Assembly: GCA_023387295.1 (NCBI GenBank)
Contig: JAEWIG010000338.1
Coordinates: 1-20,814, forward strand
Length of the DNA stretch: 20,814 nucleotides
Reading direction: 5' to 3'
Source: Bacillota bacterium
GTDB lineage: Bacteria > Bacillota > Bacilli > Bacillales > Cytobacillaceae
The notes below the pieces were generated by a model that was not told the DNA's origin, did not search any database, and worked only from the letters and a program-made list of their open reading frames with translations. The position numbers and the translations under genes were made by a program. The stretch's first letter is position 1. Every line of letters starts with the position of its first letter. This document shows, in pieces, positions 6,582 to 14,161 of this stretch.

Positions 6582-7199
6582 ATGAAGAGAATAATAGATT
6601 TACTAATTTCATTAAGTGGATTATTAATTTTGTCTCCATTCATATTGCTAATTGCGATAGTTGTTAAGTTCAAATTAGGATCCCCGATTATTTTTAAACA
6701 ACAAAGACCTGGACTGAATGGGAAGCCCTTTTACCTTTATAAGTTTCGCAGTATGAGTAATGAACGTGATGATGAAGGAAATTTATTACCAGAATATCAA
6801 CGATTGACTCCTACTGGAATTTTCCTAAGAAAATTTAGTTTAGATGAGTTACCTCAATTAATAAATGTAATAAAAGGAGATATAAGTTTAGTTGGACCAC
6901 GCCCTTTGTTAATGGAATATCTACCACTTTACTCAGAAGAACAAGCAAAAAGGCATTTAGTCAAACCGGGAATAACGGGTTGGGCACAAGTTAATGGACG
7001 TAATGTAATTAGCTGGGAAGAAAGGTTTAAATTTGATGTCTGGTATGTTGAAAACCAAACATTATCGTTGGATATAAAAATATTCTGGCTAACTTTTAAA
7101 AAGGTTGTTCGATCAGAAGGTGTCATTCAGGATGAACAAGAATTCCGAGGAACTGAGAATAAAATGAAAGTGGAAAATGGAAAAAGATATTTAGGGTAG
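6582..7199 (+). CDS. epsL: Priming phosphoglycosyltransferase (EpsL/PglC-like, monotopic PGT)
   Basis: The protein transfers a sugar-1-phosphate from a UDP-sugar to undecaprenyl phosphate, starting a repeat unit on the inner face of the membrane. At 205 aa it is the minimal catalytic type, like PglC and B. subtilis EpsL, without the extra helices of WbaP. It has one N-terminal re-entrant membrane helix (about 6-28), KFRSM (54-58), the catalytic Asp-Glu dyad in LDELPQL (88-89), LVGPRP, and ITGWAQVNGRN. Residues after about 190 form a charged tail. GGGAG upstream supports ATG 6582. With EpsC before and an EpsN-like aminotransferase after, the likely substrate is a UDP-4-amino-trideoxy sugar such as bacillosamine or FucNAc4N. 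The exact sugar cannot be read from the sequence. Confidence 0.92.
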   Translation: MKRIIDLLISLSGLLILSPFILLIAIVVKFKLGSPIIFKQQRPGLNGKPFYLYKFRSMSNERDDEGNLLPEYQRLTPTGIFLRKFSLDELPQLINVIKGDISLVGPRPLLMEYLPLYSEEQAKRHLVKPGITGWAQVNGRNVISWEERFKFDVWYVENQTLSLDIKIFWLTFKKVVRSEGVIQDEQEFRGTENKMKVENGKRYLG

Positions 7200-7221
7200 T
7201 GAAACCATAGGGAGCTGTTGA

Positions 7222-8379
7222 ATGTTGGAAATTACTTTAATGAAAGAAAGAATTTCACTTTCTGTACCTCATATGAGTGGAAATGAAATGAAGTATATAA
7301 ACGAGGCGTTCGAAACAAATTGGATTGCCCCATTAGGTTCTAATGTCGATGCATTTGAAAAAGAAATAGCTAATTATGTAGGAGCTAAAGGAGCTGTTGC
7401 AGTGAGTTCAGGAACTGCAGCAATTCATTTAGCTCTTATTTTATTGAATGTAGAAAAAGGCGATACTGTTTTCTGTTCTAGTTTAACGTTTGTGGCATCT
7501 GCTAATCCAATCCTATATCAAGGAGCGGAACCGGTATTTATAGATTCGGAACCGGAAACTTGGAATATGTCACCGATTGCACTGGAGAAAGCGTTCAAGG
7601 AAGCCGCTGAAATTAATAAGCTGCCAAAAGCAGTCATTGTTGTGAATCTATTCGGACAGTCAGCGAAAATGGATGAACTTACTTCAATTTGTGAGAAATA
7701 TAATGTACCAATGATTGAAGATGCTGCAGAATCTCTTGGATCAACTTACAAAGGAAAAGCAAGCGGTACGTTTGGAGAATTTGGCATTTTCTCTTTCAAT
7801 GGCAATAAAATTATTACCACATCAGGTGGGGGGATGTTAGTCTCAGATAATATCGGAGCCTTAGAAAAAGCAAGATTTTTGGCAACACAAGCAAGAGAAC
7901 CGGTCAGACACTATCAACATCACATGATTGGATATAACTATCGATTGAGTAATGTTTCAGCTGGGATTGGTAGAGCACAACTTGAAATATTAGATAACAG
8001 AGTTAAGAGAAGAAGAGAAATTTATCAACTTTATGAACAGGAATTGTCAAATATCCCAAGTATTACATTTATGCCAGAACTACAAGGAACTTATTCAAAT
8101 CGTTGGCTGACAGCGTTAACAATTAACGTAGATTTTGCTGGTGTGTCAACTTACGAACTAATAGATTATTTAGAAAGTGAAAATATCGAAGCGAGGAATG
8201 TCTGGAAACCAATGCATATGCAACCACTTTTTGAAGGATATTCTTTTTATCCACATTTAGCAAATGATGTTTCTGAACGGCTTTTTAGTAACGGTTTATG
8301 TCTGCCATCTAGTTCAAGTATGACAATAGATGAGCAAATGAGAGTAATAGATTGCTTAAAAAGTAAACTTTTAGTTTAG
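7222..8379 (+). CDS. epsN: PLP-dependent sugar aminotransferase (DegT/DnrJ/EryC1; EpsN/PglE-like)
   Basis: This family transfers an amino group from glutamate to C4 of UDP-4-keto-6-deoxy-HexNAc, the product of the epsC enzyme. The 385-residue protein has SSGTAAIHLAL near residues 62-72, Asp167 in EDAAES for the PLP pyridine nitrogen, and the Schiff-base Lys196 in FSFNGNKIITT followed by GGGM. The N-terminal NWIAPLG motif is typical of the bacillosamine/perosamine branch. Start ATG 7222 has AGGGAG 8-9 nt upstream; a second ATG at 7240 is less well placed. It lies 22 nt after the priming transferase. In B. subtilis an acetyltransferase gene (epsM) sits between these two; here it is absent, so the product may remain a free 4-amino sugar unless an acetyltransferase is encoded elsewhere. 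Confidence 0.93.
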   Translation: MLEITLMKERISLSVPHMSGNEMKYINEAFETNWIAPLGSNVDAFEKEIANYVGAKGAVAVSSGTAAIHLALILLNVEKGDTVFCSSLTFVASANPILYQGAEPVFIDSEPETWNMSPIALEKAFKEAAEINKLPKAVIVVNLFGQSAKMDELTSICEKYNVPMIEDAAESLGSTYKGKASGTFGEFGIFSFNGNKIITTSGGGMLVSDNIGALEKARFLATQAREPVRHYQHHMIGYNYRLSNVSAGIGRAQLEILDNRVKRRREIYQLYEQELSNIPSITFMPELQGTYSNRWLTALTINVDFAGVSTYELIDYLESENIEARNVWKPMHMQPLFEGYSFYPHLANDVSERLFSNGLCLPSSSSMTIDEQMRVIDCLKSKLLV

Positions 8380-8550
8380 ATGATACTATGTTTACACCCT
8401 ATAAAGGATGACCGAATATATAAATTTTCATGTCACCACTTCAAATATTTTAAGTAATAATCTAACTAACATCGAACTCAACTATGAAGAATCCCAAAAC
8501 AAGTAATCATGTAGTTTGAATTCGTTAAGCATGCATGATTGGAGGGTAAT
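8380..8550 (+). other. Intergenic gap with a hairpin abutting the next ribosome binding site
   Basis: No gene or recognisable remnant was found in this 171-bp gap. AATCATG (8505-8511) is perfectly complementary to CATGATT (8534-8540), whose last base touches the GGAGG (8541-8545) of the next gene. A weak promoter-like pair (TTTACA near 8391 and an AT-rich -10 about 17 nt on) is not convincing. No clear terminator is present, so transcription probably reads through. Confidence 0.4.
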
Positions 8551-9282
8551 ATGAAGGAAACGATCAGCTTGAAAGAAATTTTAATGATTATGTTGAAACG
8601 ATGGAAATTAATAATATTTATAACAATAGTAGCAGGGATAAGTGGTGCTAGTATTACTTATTTTGTAATGACGCCTGTTTATAAAGCATCAACACAAATA
8701 TTAGTGAATCAAAAAGATGCAAATATTCAACTAGATGCATCTCAATTAAGAAATCATATTGAGCTAATTAATACGTACAGTGAAATTATTAAAAGCCAGG
8801 TAATTCTTGAAAAAGTAATAGATAATCTAGATCTAGCATATTCTGTAGAACAATTGAATCAAAAGATAACAGTTAGTAGAAATTCAAATTCTGTTGTATT
8901 TACTATATCAGTTATCGGTAGTAATGAGGGAATGTCAGTTGATATTGCAAATAATATCTCAGAAACCTTCCAACAAGAAATAAAACAATTAATGAATATA
9001 GATAATGTGAATATCCTTGCAAAAGCGAAGTTAAAGGAAAATTCTGTACCAATAAGTCCTCAACCCATTTTAAATATTGCTGTTGCGATTGTCTTTGGTT
9101 TGATGGTAGGTACTGGAATGTCCATACTATTGGAGTTTTTTGATAGTACGCTAAAAAATCCTGAAGACATTGAACATTATCTTGATGTCCCAGTATTAGG
9201 GAGTGTTCAGAAAATCAGAACAAAGAAAGGGAACTTGGAATATGCCATTCAACAAATAGGAGCTGAGAAGCTTGAGTCGTAG
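8551..9282 (+). CDS. Polysaccharide chain-length determinant / tyrosine kinase modulator (Wzz family, CapA/YwqC/EpsA-like)
   Basis: This is the transmembrane activator of a BY-type tyrosine kinase; such proteins set polymer length and switch on the cytoplasmic kinase. It is 243 aa from ATG 8551. An in-frame TTG at 8539 lies within the hairpin next to GGAGG (8541-8545), so ATG 8551 is the true start. A membrane helix spans about 20-39 after a basic KRWK, and an extracytoplasmic Wzz domain with coiled-coil tendency follows. A proline-containing segment (SPQP) leads into a second helix at about 173-193. The cytoplasmic C-tail, which activates the kinase in Firmicutes, is about 50 residues. Its end overlaps the kinase start by 11 nt. 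Order and lengths match B. subtilis ywqC-ywqD-ywqE, but epsA is an equally close relative by eye. Confidence 0.93.
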   Translation: MKETISLKEILMIMLKRWKLIIFITIVAGISGASITYFVMTPVYKASTQILVNQKDANIQLDASQLRNHIELINTYSEIIKSQVILEKVIDNLDLAYSVEQLNQKITVSRNSNSVVFTISVIGSNEGMSVDIANNISETFQQEIKQLMNIDNVNILAKAKLKENSVPISPQPILNIAVAIVFGLMVGTGMSILLEFFDSTLKNPEDIEHYLDVPVLGSVQKIRTKKGNLEYAIQQIGAEKLES

Positions 9283-9961
9283 ACAGAGAAAAAGTGAAAA
9301 AAGAATAATCCCATTAGTAGCACACACACATCCGAAATTACCAATAACTGAACAATTTAGGTTAATTAGAACTAATTTATTATTTTCCTCAGTTGACAAA
9401 GAAATTAAACTGCTTGTCGTTACTTCACCTGATTCAGGTGATGGAAAATCTACCACTGCAGCTAATCTAGCAATTGTCTTAGCACAACAAGGAAAACAAG
9501 TTTTACTTGTCGATACGGATCTAAGAAAACCATCTGTGCACTATGCATTTAAAGTTAGCAATTTAACTGGTTTAACAAATATATTAACTAGAGAAATAAC
9601 GTTAAATGAGGGAATTAAATCTACAGTTATTCCTGATTTATTTGTTTTAACAAGTGGACAAATCCCCCCAAATCCTTCGGAATTACTAGGTACAAAATGC
9701 ATGGAATTACTGATGGAGGAAATGAAGAATCAATTCGATTATGTTGTTTTTGACACACCACCTATCTTAGCTGTTACAGATGCACAAATTATTGCCAACA
9801 AATGCGATGGAGTAGTGCTGGTAGTAGCAAGTGGAAAGACTCATCGGGATAAGGCGCTGAAGGCAAAAGAATTGCTCGCTAAAGCAAAATCACACTTACT
9901 TGGTGTTGTTGTAAATGGTGTAGGTTCTAAGAAAAGTCAGTATTATCGACAGTACAGTTAA
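9272..9961 (+). CDS. Capsular exopolysaccharide family (BY-type) tyrosine kinase, CapB/YwqD/EpsB-like
   Basis: This 229-residue cytoplasmic kinase phosphorylates itself on a C-terminal tyrosine cluster and other proteins, with activation by the membrane modulator encoded just before. Walker A is SPDSGDGKST (52-61), Walker A' LLVDTDLRKP (78-87) and Walker B VVFDTPP (148-154). The oligomerisation helix near residues 25-35 carries the EQFR.IRTN pattern. The tyrosine cluster is short: YYRQY at 224-228, three tyrosines at the very end. TTG 9272 is the start, with GGAG (9259-9262) 9 nt upstream, overlapping the previous gene by 11 nt in another frame. The next gene encodes the phosphatase that would reverse its action. 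Confidence 0.94.
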   Translation: MSRRQRKSEKRIIPLVAHTHPKLPITEQFRLIRTNLLFSSVDKEIKLLVVTSPDSGDGKSTTAANLAIVLAQQGKQVLLVDTDLRKPSVHYAFKVSNLTGLTNILTREITLNEGIKSTVIPDLFVLTSGQIPPNPSELLGTKCMELLMEEMKNQFDYVVFDTPPILAVTDAQIIANKCDGVVLVVASGKTHRDKALKAKELLAKAKSHLLGVVVNGVGSKKSQYYRQYS

Positions 9962-9999
9962 ATGGATACCAGATTGCTTGTTTAAGGGGGGATTAACAT

Positions 10000-10764
10000 T
10001 TGGTTGATATTCACTGTCATATAATCCCAAATATTGATGATGGTCCCCGTAATTTCTCAGACTTTGTGGATATGGCTACTGAAGCTGTTCGTTCGGGAGT
10101 AACAGATATTTTTGCTACACCACATCATCACAATGGCAGATTTGAAAACGAGAAGGGGAAAATTCTAAAACTTACACTAGATTTGAATCAGTACTTATTA
10201 AAAATAGGTATTCCGCTTACTATTCATCCGGGTCAAGAATTAAGACTTCATCGAGATATATTTAAGATGATGGAAAAGGATGAAGTACTTACCCTGGGTG
10301 ATCAGGGGAGGTATTTACTATTGGAACTTCCGACGATGGAACTTCCCACGTATACACATGAAGTTTTTTATGAACTGTTATTAAAGGGAGTCACTCCGAT
10401 CATTGTGCACCCTGAGAGGAATGCCGCAATTTGTGAGGAGCCTAATCTCCTATATTCATTAGTTCAAGAAGGGGCACTAACCCAGCTAACATCCGGGAGT
10501 ATAATTGGACATTTTGGAAAAAGAGCAATGGTTACTTCAGAAAAAATGATTGAGCATCATTTAGCCCATTTCATTGCAAACGATGCGCACAATATTAATA
10601 CAAGGGGATTTTATCTTCAAAAAGCATATGAAAAAATAACTAAATCTAATGGAATTGAAAAAGCATTCTTTTTTAAAGAAAATGCACAATTATTATTAAA
10701 TGGACAATCCGTGATGTATGAACAGCCTATACAAATTAGAAGAAAAATTTTGGGGATTTTTTGA
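10000..10764 (+). CDS. ywqE: PHP-family protein-tyrosine phosphatase (YwqE/CapC/CpsB)
   Basis: The enzyme is a metal-dependent tyrosine phosphatase of the PHP fold that dephosphorylates the BY-kinase and its substrates in Gram-positive capsule systems. At 254 aa it has the family length. Metal ligands are visible in order: HCH (5-7), TPHHH (40-44), GQE (78-80), HPER (137-140) and NDAH (194-197). The start is TTG 10000, since the protein must begin just before the DIHCH motif, and AGGGGGG ending at 9991 lies 8 nt upstream. It follows the kinase after 38 nt. The Wzz-kinase-phosphatase order suggests that cycling of kinase phosphorylation controls polymer assembly. Confidence 0.94.
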   Translation: MVDIHCHIIPNIDDGPRNFSDFVDMATEAVRSGVTDIFATPHHHNGRFENEKGKILKLTLDLNQYLLKIGIPLTIHPGQELRLHRDIFKMMEKDEVLTLGDQGRYLLLELPTMELPTYTHEVFYELLLKGVTPIIVHPERNAAICEEPNLLYSLVQEGALTQLTSGSIIGHFGKRAMVTSEKMIEHHLAHFIANDAHNINTRGFYLQKAYEKITKSNGIEKAFFFKENAQLLLNGQSVMYEQPIQIRRKILGIF

Positions 10765-10790
10765 ATTGAACTTGAATTGGGTGAATCAGT

Positions 10791-11987
10791 TTGAACGTAT
10801 TATTTTTAACTTTAGCAAATATGGAAAATATCTATGAAAAAGGGATTTACGCTGACCTTGTAAGAGAGCTTTCAAAAAAGGAAATAAAAATGCATGTTAT
10901 ATTTCCTAGTGAGAGAAGGTCAGGTTCGCCAACTGAATTAAAGACCGTAAATAATATAAAGCTTCTAAAGGTAAAGACTGGAAATATTACTAAAACTAAT
11001 ATCATTGAAAAAGGAATTACGACCCTCACAATCGAAAGACAATTTCTTAAAGCAGTAAAGAAGTATTTTAAAGATATTCATTTCGATTTAATTTTGTACA
11101 CTACGCCACCAATAACGTTTGAGAAAGTTATTTCCTTTTTAAAGATAAAAAATAAATGCAAAACATATTTAATGCTGAAGGATATATTTCCGCAAAATGC
11201 AGTTGATATCGATTTATTGAAGAGTGGAAGTATTATCTGGAAATACTTTCGAAGTAAAGAAAAAAAATTATATCAAATTTCAGATATGATTGGATGTATG
11301 TCTGAAGGGAATGTTCAATATTTATTAGACAACAATTCTTTTCTTCATAAAAGTAAAATCGAAGTTTTTCCAAATTCTATTGAACCAGTAATTATAAAAG
11401 CTAAAAGGGAACGAAATTTCCGTGAAAAATATGATATCCCGCAAGAAGCTACTTTATTTGTGTATGGAGGAAATTTAGGTAGACCTCAAGGAATTGATTT
11501 TTTAATTAATGTTATCGAAGAGTTTCATAATGTAGAGAACGGACATTTATTTATTGTAGGTTCAGGAACAGAATATGAAAGGCTTAGAAACCATATTAAT
11601 TCTTCAAAATTAACAAATGTTAGCTTGTATTCCTTATTACCCAAAATTGAGTATGATCAGTTGCTAGAAGTGGCTGATGTAGGATTAATTTTTTTGGATA
11701 GGAGATTCACGATTCCGAATTTCCCATCAAGATTAACATCCTATATGGAGTATTCACTTCCCATTTTGGCAGCAACTGATAAACATACAGATGTAAGAGA
11801 GATGTTGAGGCAATCAGAATGCGGTTTATGGACAGAAAGTGGGGATATCAATAATTTTTTAGAAAATGCCAAATTGTTTTCCGATAATATTACTTTAAGG
11901 AAAGTAATGGGAGAAAATGGAAGAGTGTATTTAGAAAAGCATTTTGATATTAGAAAAACAGTAAATATCATATTAAAGCATCTATGA
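10791..11987 (+). CDS. GT4-type glycosyltransferase, WbuB-like (putative L-FucNAc transferase)
   Basis: This 398-residue GT-B fold enzyme starts directly in the first beta strand (NVLFLTLA), so TTG 10791 with GGGTG (10779-10783) is the start. The C-terminal half has the donor-binding pattern: FVYGGNLGRPQGIDFLI near residues 224-240, FIVGSGTEYE, and the family E-x7-E region around SRLTSYMEYSLPILAA. The central LKDIFPQNAVD motif is typical of the WbuB/WcaI group. In the E. coli O26 type gene order a WbuB-like enzyme stands beside the three fnl genes for UDP-L-FucNAc. Here it immediately precedes capE-capF-capG, so L-FucNAc transfer is a reasonable inference. It presumably acts on the lipid-linked acceptor at the inner membrane face. 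Confidence 0.85.
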   Translation: MNVLFLTLANMENIYEKGIYADLVRELSKKEIKMHVIFPSERRSGSPTELKTVNNIKLLKVKTGNITKTNIIEKGITTLTIERQFLKAVKKYFKDIHFDLILYTTPPITFEKVISFLKIKNKCKTYLMLKDIFPQNAVDIDLLKSGSIIWKYFRSKEKKLYQISDMIGCMSEGNVQYLLDNNSFLHKSKIEVFPNSIEPVIIKAKRERNFREKYDIPQEATLFVYGGNLGRPQGIDFLINVIEEFHNVENGHLFIVGSGTEYERLRNHINSSKLTNVSLYSLLPKIEYDQLLEVADVGLIFLDRRFTIPNFPSRLTSYMEYSLPILAATDKHTDVREMLRQSECGLWTESGDINNFLENAKLFSDNITLRKVMGENGRVYLEKHFDIRKTVNIILKHL

Positions 11988-12003
11988 GAGGAGATGATTT
12001 CAG

Positions 12004-13026
12004 TTGTTTAGAAATAAAACATTATTGATTACAGGCGGAACGGGTTCTTTTGGAAATGCAGTTATGGAAAGGTTCCTTCATTCGGACGTGAAAGAAATTC
12101 GCATTTTTTCCCGTGATGAAAAAAAACAAGATGATATGAGGAAAAAATTTAATAGTGAGAAGCTCAAGTTTTATTTGGGTGATGTTAGAGACAAGGCTAG
12201 TGTAACTAATGCAATGCATAATGTAGATTATATATTCCATGCTGCTGCCCTTAAACAAGTACCCTCCTGTGAGTTTTTTCCACTTGAAGCAGTAAAGACA
12301 AATGTAATAGGAACAGATAATGTATTAACAGCTGCCATTGAATTTGGTGTAAAAAAAGTCATTTGTTTATCAACTGATAAAGCGGCCTATCCAATTAATG
12401 CAATGGGGATTTCAAAAGCAATGATGGAAAAAGTTTTTGTAGCTAAATCGAAAACGATATCAGAAGAAAAAACATTAATTTGTGGAACGAGATATGGAAA
12501 TGTAATGGCCTCTCGTGGTTCTGTTATTCCTTTGTTTGTTGAGCAAATTAAAAGCGGAAAGCCAATAACTATAACAAATCCGAAAATGACAAGATTCCTT
12601 ATGAGCCTAGAAGAGGCAGTGGAACTTGTCATTTTTGCGTTTCATAATGCTAAAACAGGTGACATGATGGTTCAAAAAGCACCATCTTGTCACATAATTG
12701 ACTTAGCAGAAGCACTGTTAGAGCTTTTTCATGCGGATAATGAGATCAAATTAATTGGAACACGGCATGGAGAAAAGCTGTATGAAACCCTTTTAACAAG
12801 GGAGGAGTTTTTGGTAGCAGAGGACTTAGGTGGATTTTTCAGAGTTCCAGTAGACAATCGTGATTTAAATTATGATAAGTATTTTGTCGAGGGAGATAAT
12901 AGCTCATCAGTAGAAGAATATAACTCACATAATACAAAAATATTAAATAAAAAGGAAATAAAAGAGAAATTACTTGAATTGGATTTTATTCAAAAGGAAT
13001 TAGAAACCATCAAAGTAATGTTATAG
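12004..13026 (+). CDS. capE: UDP-N-acetylglucosamine 4,6-dehydratase/5-epimerase, CapE/FnlA/WbjB
   Basis: CapE catalyses the first step of UDP-N-acetyl-L-fucosamine synthesis: dehydration of UDP-GlcNAc with epimerisation at C5 (and C3). The 340-residue soluble SDR has ITGGTGSFG (9-17), the catalytic T124-D125-K126, and MGISK (134-138), again with Met where classical SDRs have Tyr. YGNVMASRGSVIPLF follows. It lacks the membrane and first Rossmann domains of EpsC, which separates the two dehydratases. Start TTG 12004 has AGGAG about 8 nt upstream. It lies 16 nt after the glycosyltransferase and 17 nt before capF, and the whole CapE-F-G pathway is contiguous. Confidence 0.95.
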   Translation: MFRNKTLLITGGTGSFGNAVMERFLHSDVKEIRIFSRDEKKQDDMRKKFNSEKLKFYLGDVRDKASVTNAMHNVDYIFHAAALKQVPSCEFFPLEAVKTNVIGTDNVLTAAIEFGVKKVICLSTDKAAYPINAMGISKAMMEKVFVAKSKTISEEKTLICGTRYGNVMASRGSVIPLFVEQIKSGKPITITNPKMTRFLMSLEEAVELVIFAFHNAKTGDMMVQKAPSCHIIDLAEALLELFHADNEIKLIGTRHGEKLYETLLTREEFLVAEDLGGFFRVPVDNRDLNYDKYFVEGDNSSSVEEYNSHNTKILNKKEIKEKLLELDFIQKELETIKVML

Positions 13027-13043
13027 AAAGAAGTTGATAATAG

Positions 13044-14156
13044 GTGAAAATACTTGTTACTGGAGCAAATGGATTTGTCGGCAAAAATTTAATTGCTGAA
13101 TTGATGAACAGGGGTTATGAAGAAATTTTAAAGTTCAACAGAGATTCTGATTTAGCAACATTAGATGTTTATACGAAGGAATGTGACTTTGTTTTTCATT
13201 TAGCCGGTGTGAATCGTCCGAAACAAGAAAGTGAATTTATGGCAGGTAATTATGAATTAACGGGAAAATTATTGGGATTCTTAAAAAAACATGATAATAA
13301 ATCTCCAGTGCTTTTTACTTCATCTATACAAGCTGAACAAGATAATCCCTATGGAAGAAGCAAAAAAGCAGCGGAAAATTTATTGTCTTTTTATAGTGAG
13401 GAAACGGGTGCAAAAGTCTTTGTTTACAGACTACCTAATCTATTTGGAAAATGGTGCAGACCGAATTATAACAGTGTAGTAGCAACATTCTGCCATAATA
13501 TCGCAAGAAACAATGAGATTCAACTTCACAATTCGAATGCGGAGCTTACTTTATGCTATATCGATGATGTAATTACTGAATTTATCAGTGCACTTGAGGG
13601 ATATGAAACTAGGAATGAGAAAGGGGGATGTTTCGTACCATATGCACATAAGATAACGGTTGGTGAGGTAGCTGAAAAACTATATTCCTTTAAAAGTAAT
13701 CGTGAGTCCTTAATTATGCCATCCCTGGAAAAGGACTTTGACAGAGCTTTATATAGCACGTTGCTATCATATTTTGAAGAGGATAACTTCTCATATAAAT
13801 TAAAGAAAAATGTGGATAATCGTGGCTGGCTTGCGGAGTTCATAAAATCGAAAGAATCGGGGCAAATCTTTATTTCAAAAACGAAACCTGGCATTACGAG
13901 AGGAAACCACTGGCATCATACAAAGGTAGAGAAGTTTCTCGTTATTCAAGGCGAAGCTAGTATAAAATTTAGAAAAATTGATTCTGAAAAAATACTGGAG
14001 TACAAGGTTAATGGTGAAATGCCAGAAGTAGTGGATATACCAGTAGGTTATACGCACTCTATCGAAAATACAGGTAATGAAGATGTTATTACCTTATTCT
14101 GGGCTTGTGAAATCTTTAATCCTGAAAAACCAGATACTTATTTCGTGGAGGTATAG
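13044..14156 (+). CDS. capF: CapF/FnlB/WbjC: bifunctional epimerase-reductase of UDP-L-FucNAc synthesis
   Basis: CapF is a two-domain enzyme: the C-terminal cupin epimerises the CapE product at C3, and the N-terminal SDR reduces the 4-keto group with NADPH, giving UDP-N-acetyl-L-talosamine for CapG. Of its 370 residues, the SDR half shows VTGANGFVGKN (5-15), FHLAGVNRP and the catalytic Y103-x3-K107 in NPYGRSK. The cupin half (about 250-370) shows GNHWHH near 288-292 for the metal site, FLVIQGEA, and IPVGYTHSIENTG. Length agrees with S. aureus CapF. GTG 13044 begins MKILVTG, the expected first strand, with only a weak AAAGAAG ribosome site, so translation may depend on coupling to capE. Confidence 0.95.
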   Translation: MKILVTGANGFVGKNLIAELMNRGYEEILKFNRDSDLATLDVYTKECDFVFHLAGVNRPKQESEFMAGNYELTGKLLGFLKKHDNKSPVLFTSSIQAEQDNPYGRSKKAAENLLSFYSEETGAKVFVYRLPNLFGKWCRPNYNSVVATFCHNIARNNEIQLHNSNAELTLCYIDDVITEFISALEGYETRNEKGGCFVPYAHKITVGEVAEKLYSFKSNRESLIMPSLEKDFDRALYSTLLSYFEEDNFSYKLKKNVDNRGWLAEFIKSKESGQIFISKTKPGITRGNHWHHTKVEKFLVIQGEASIKFRKIDSEKILEYKVNGEMPEVVDIPVGYTHSIENTGNEDVITLFWACEIFNPEKPDTYFVEV

Positions 14157-14161
14157 GTAAC

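Noticed and set aside
8539..8550. TTG start four codons upstream of the Wzz-type gene.
   Set aside because: The TTG overlaps the GGAGG that serves ATG 8551, and Wzz relatives begin near METISLKE-like sequence, so the extra residues are not real.
12022..12632. Minus-strand open frames opposite capE (and similar ones opposite capF, capG and the GT genes).
   Set aside because: They are antisense to strongly recognisable genes, lack ribosome sites, and have no family features.
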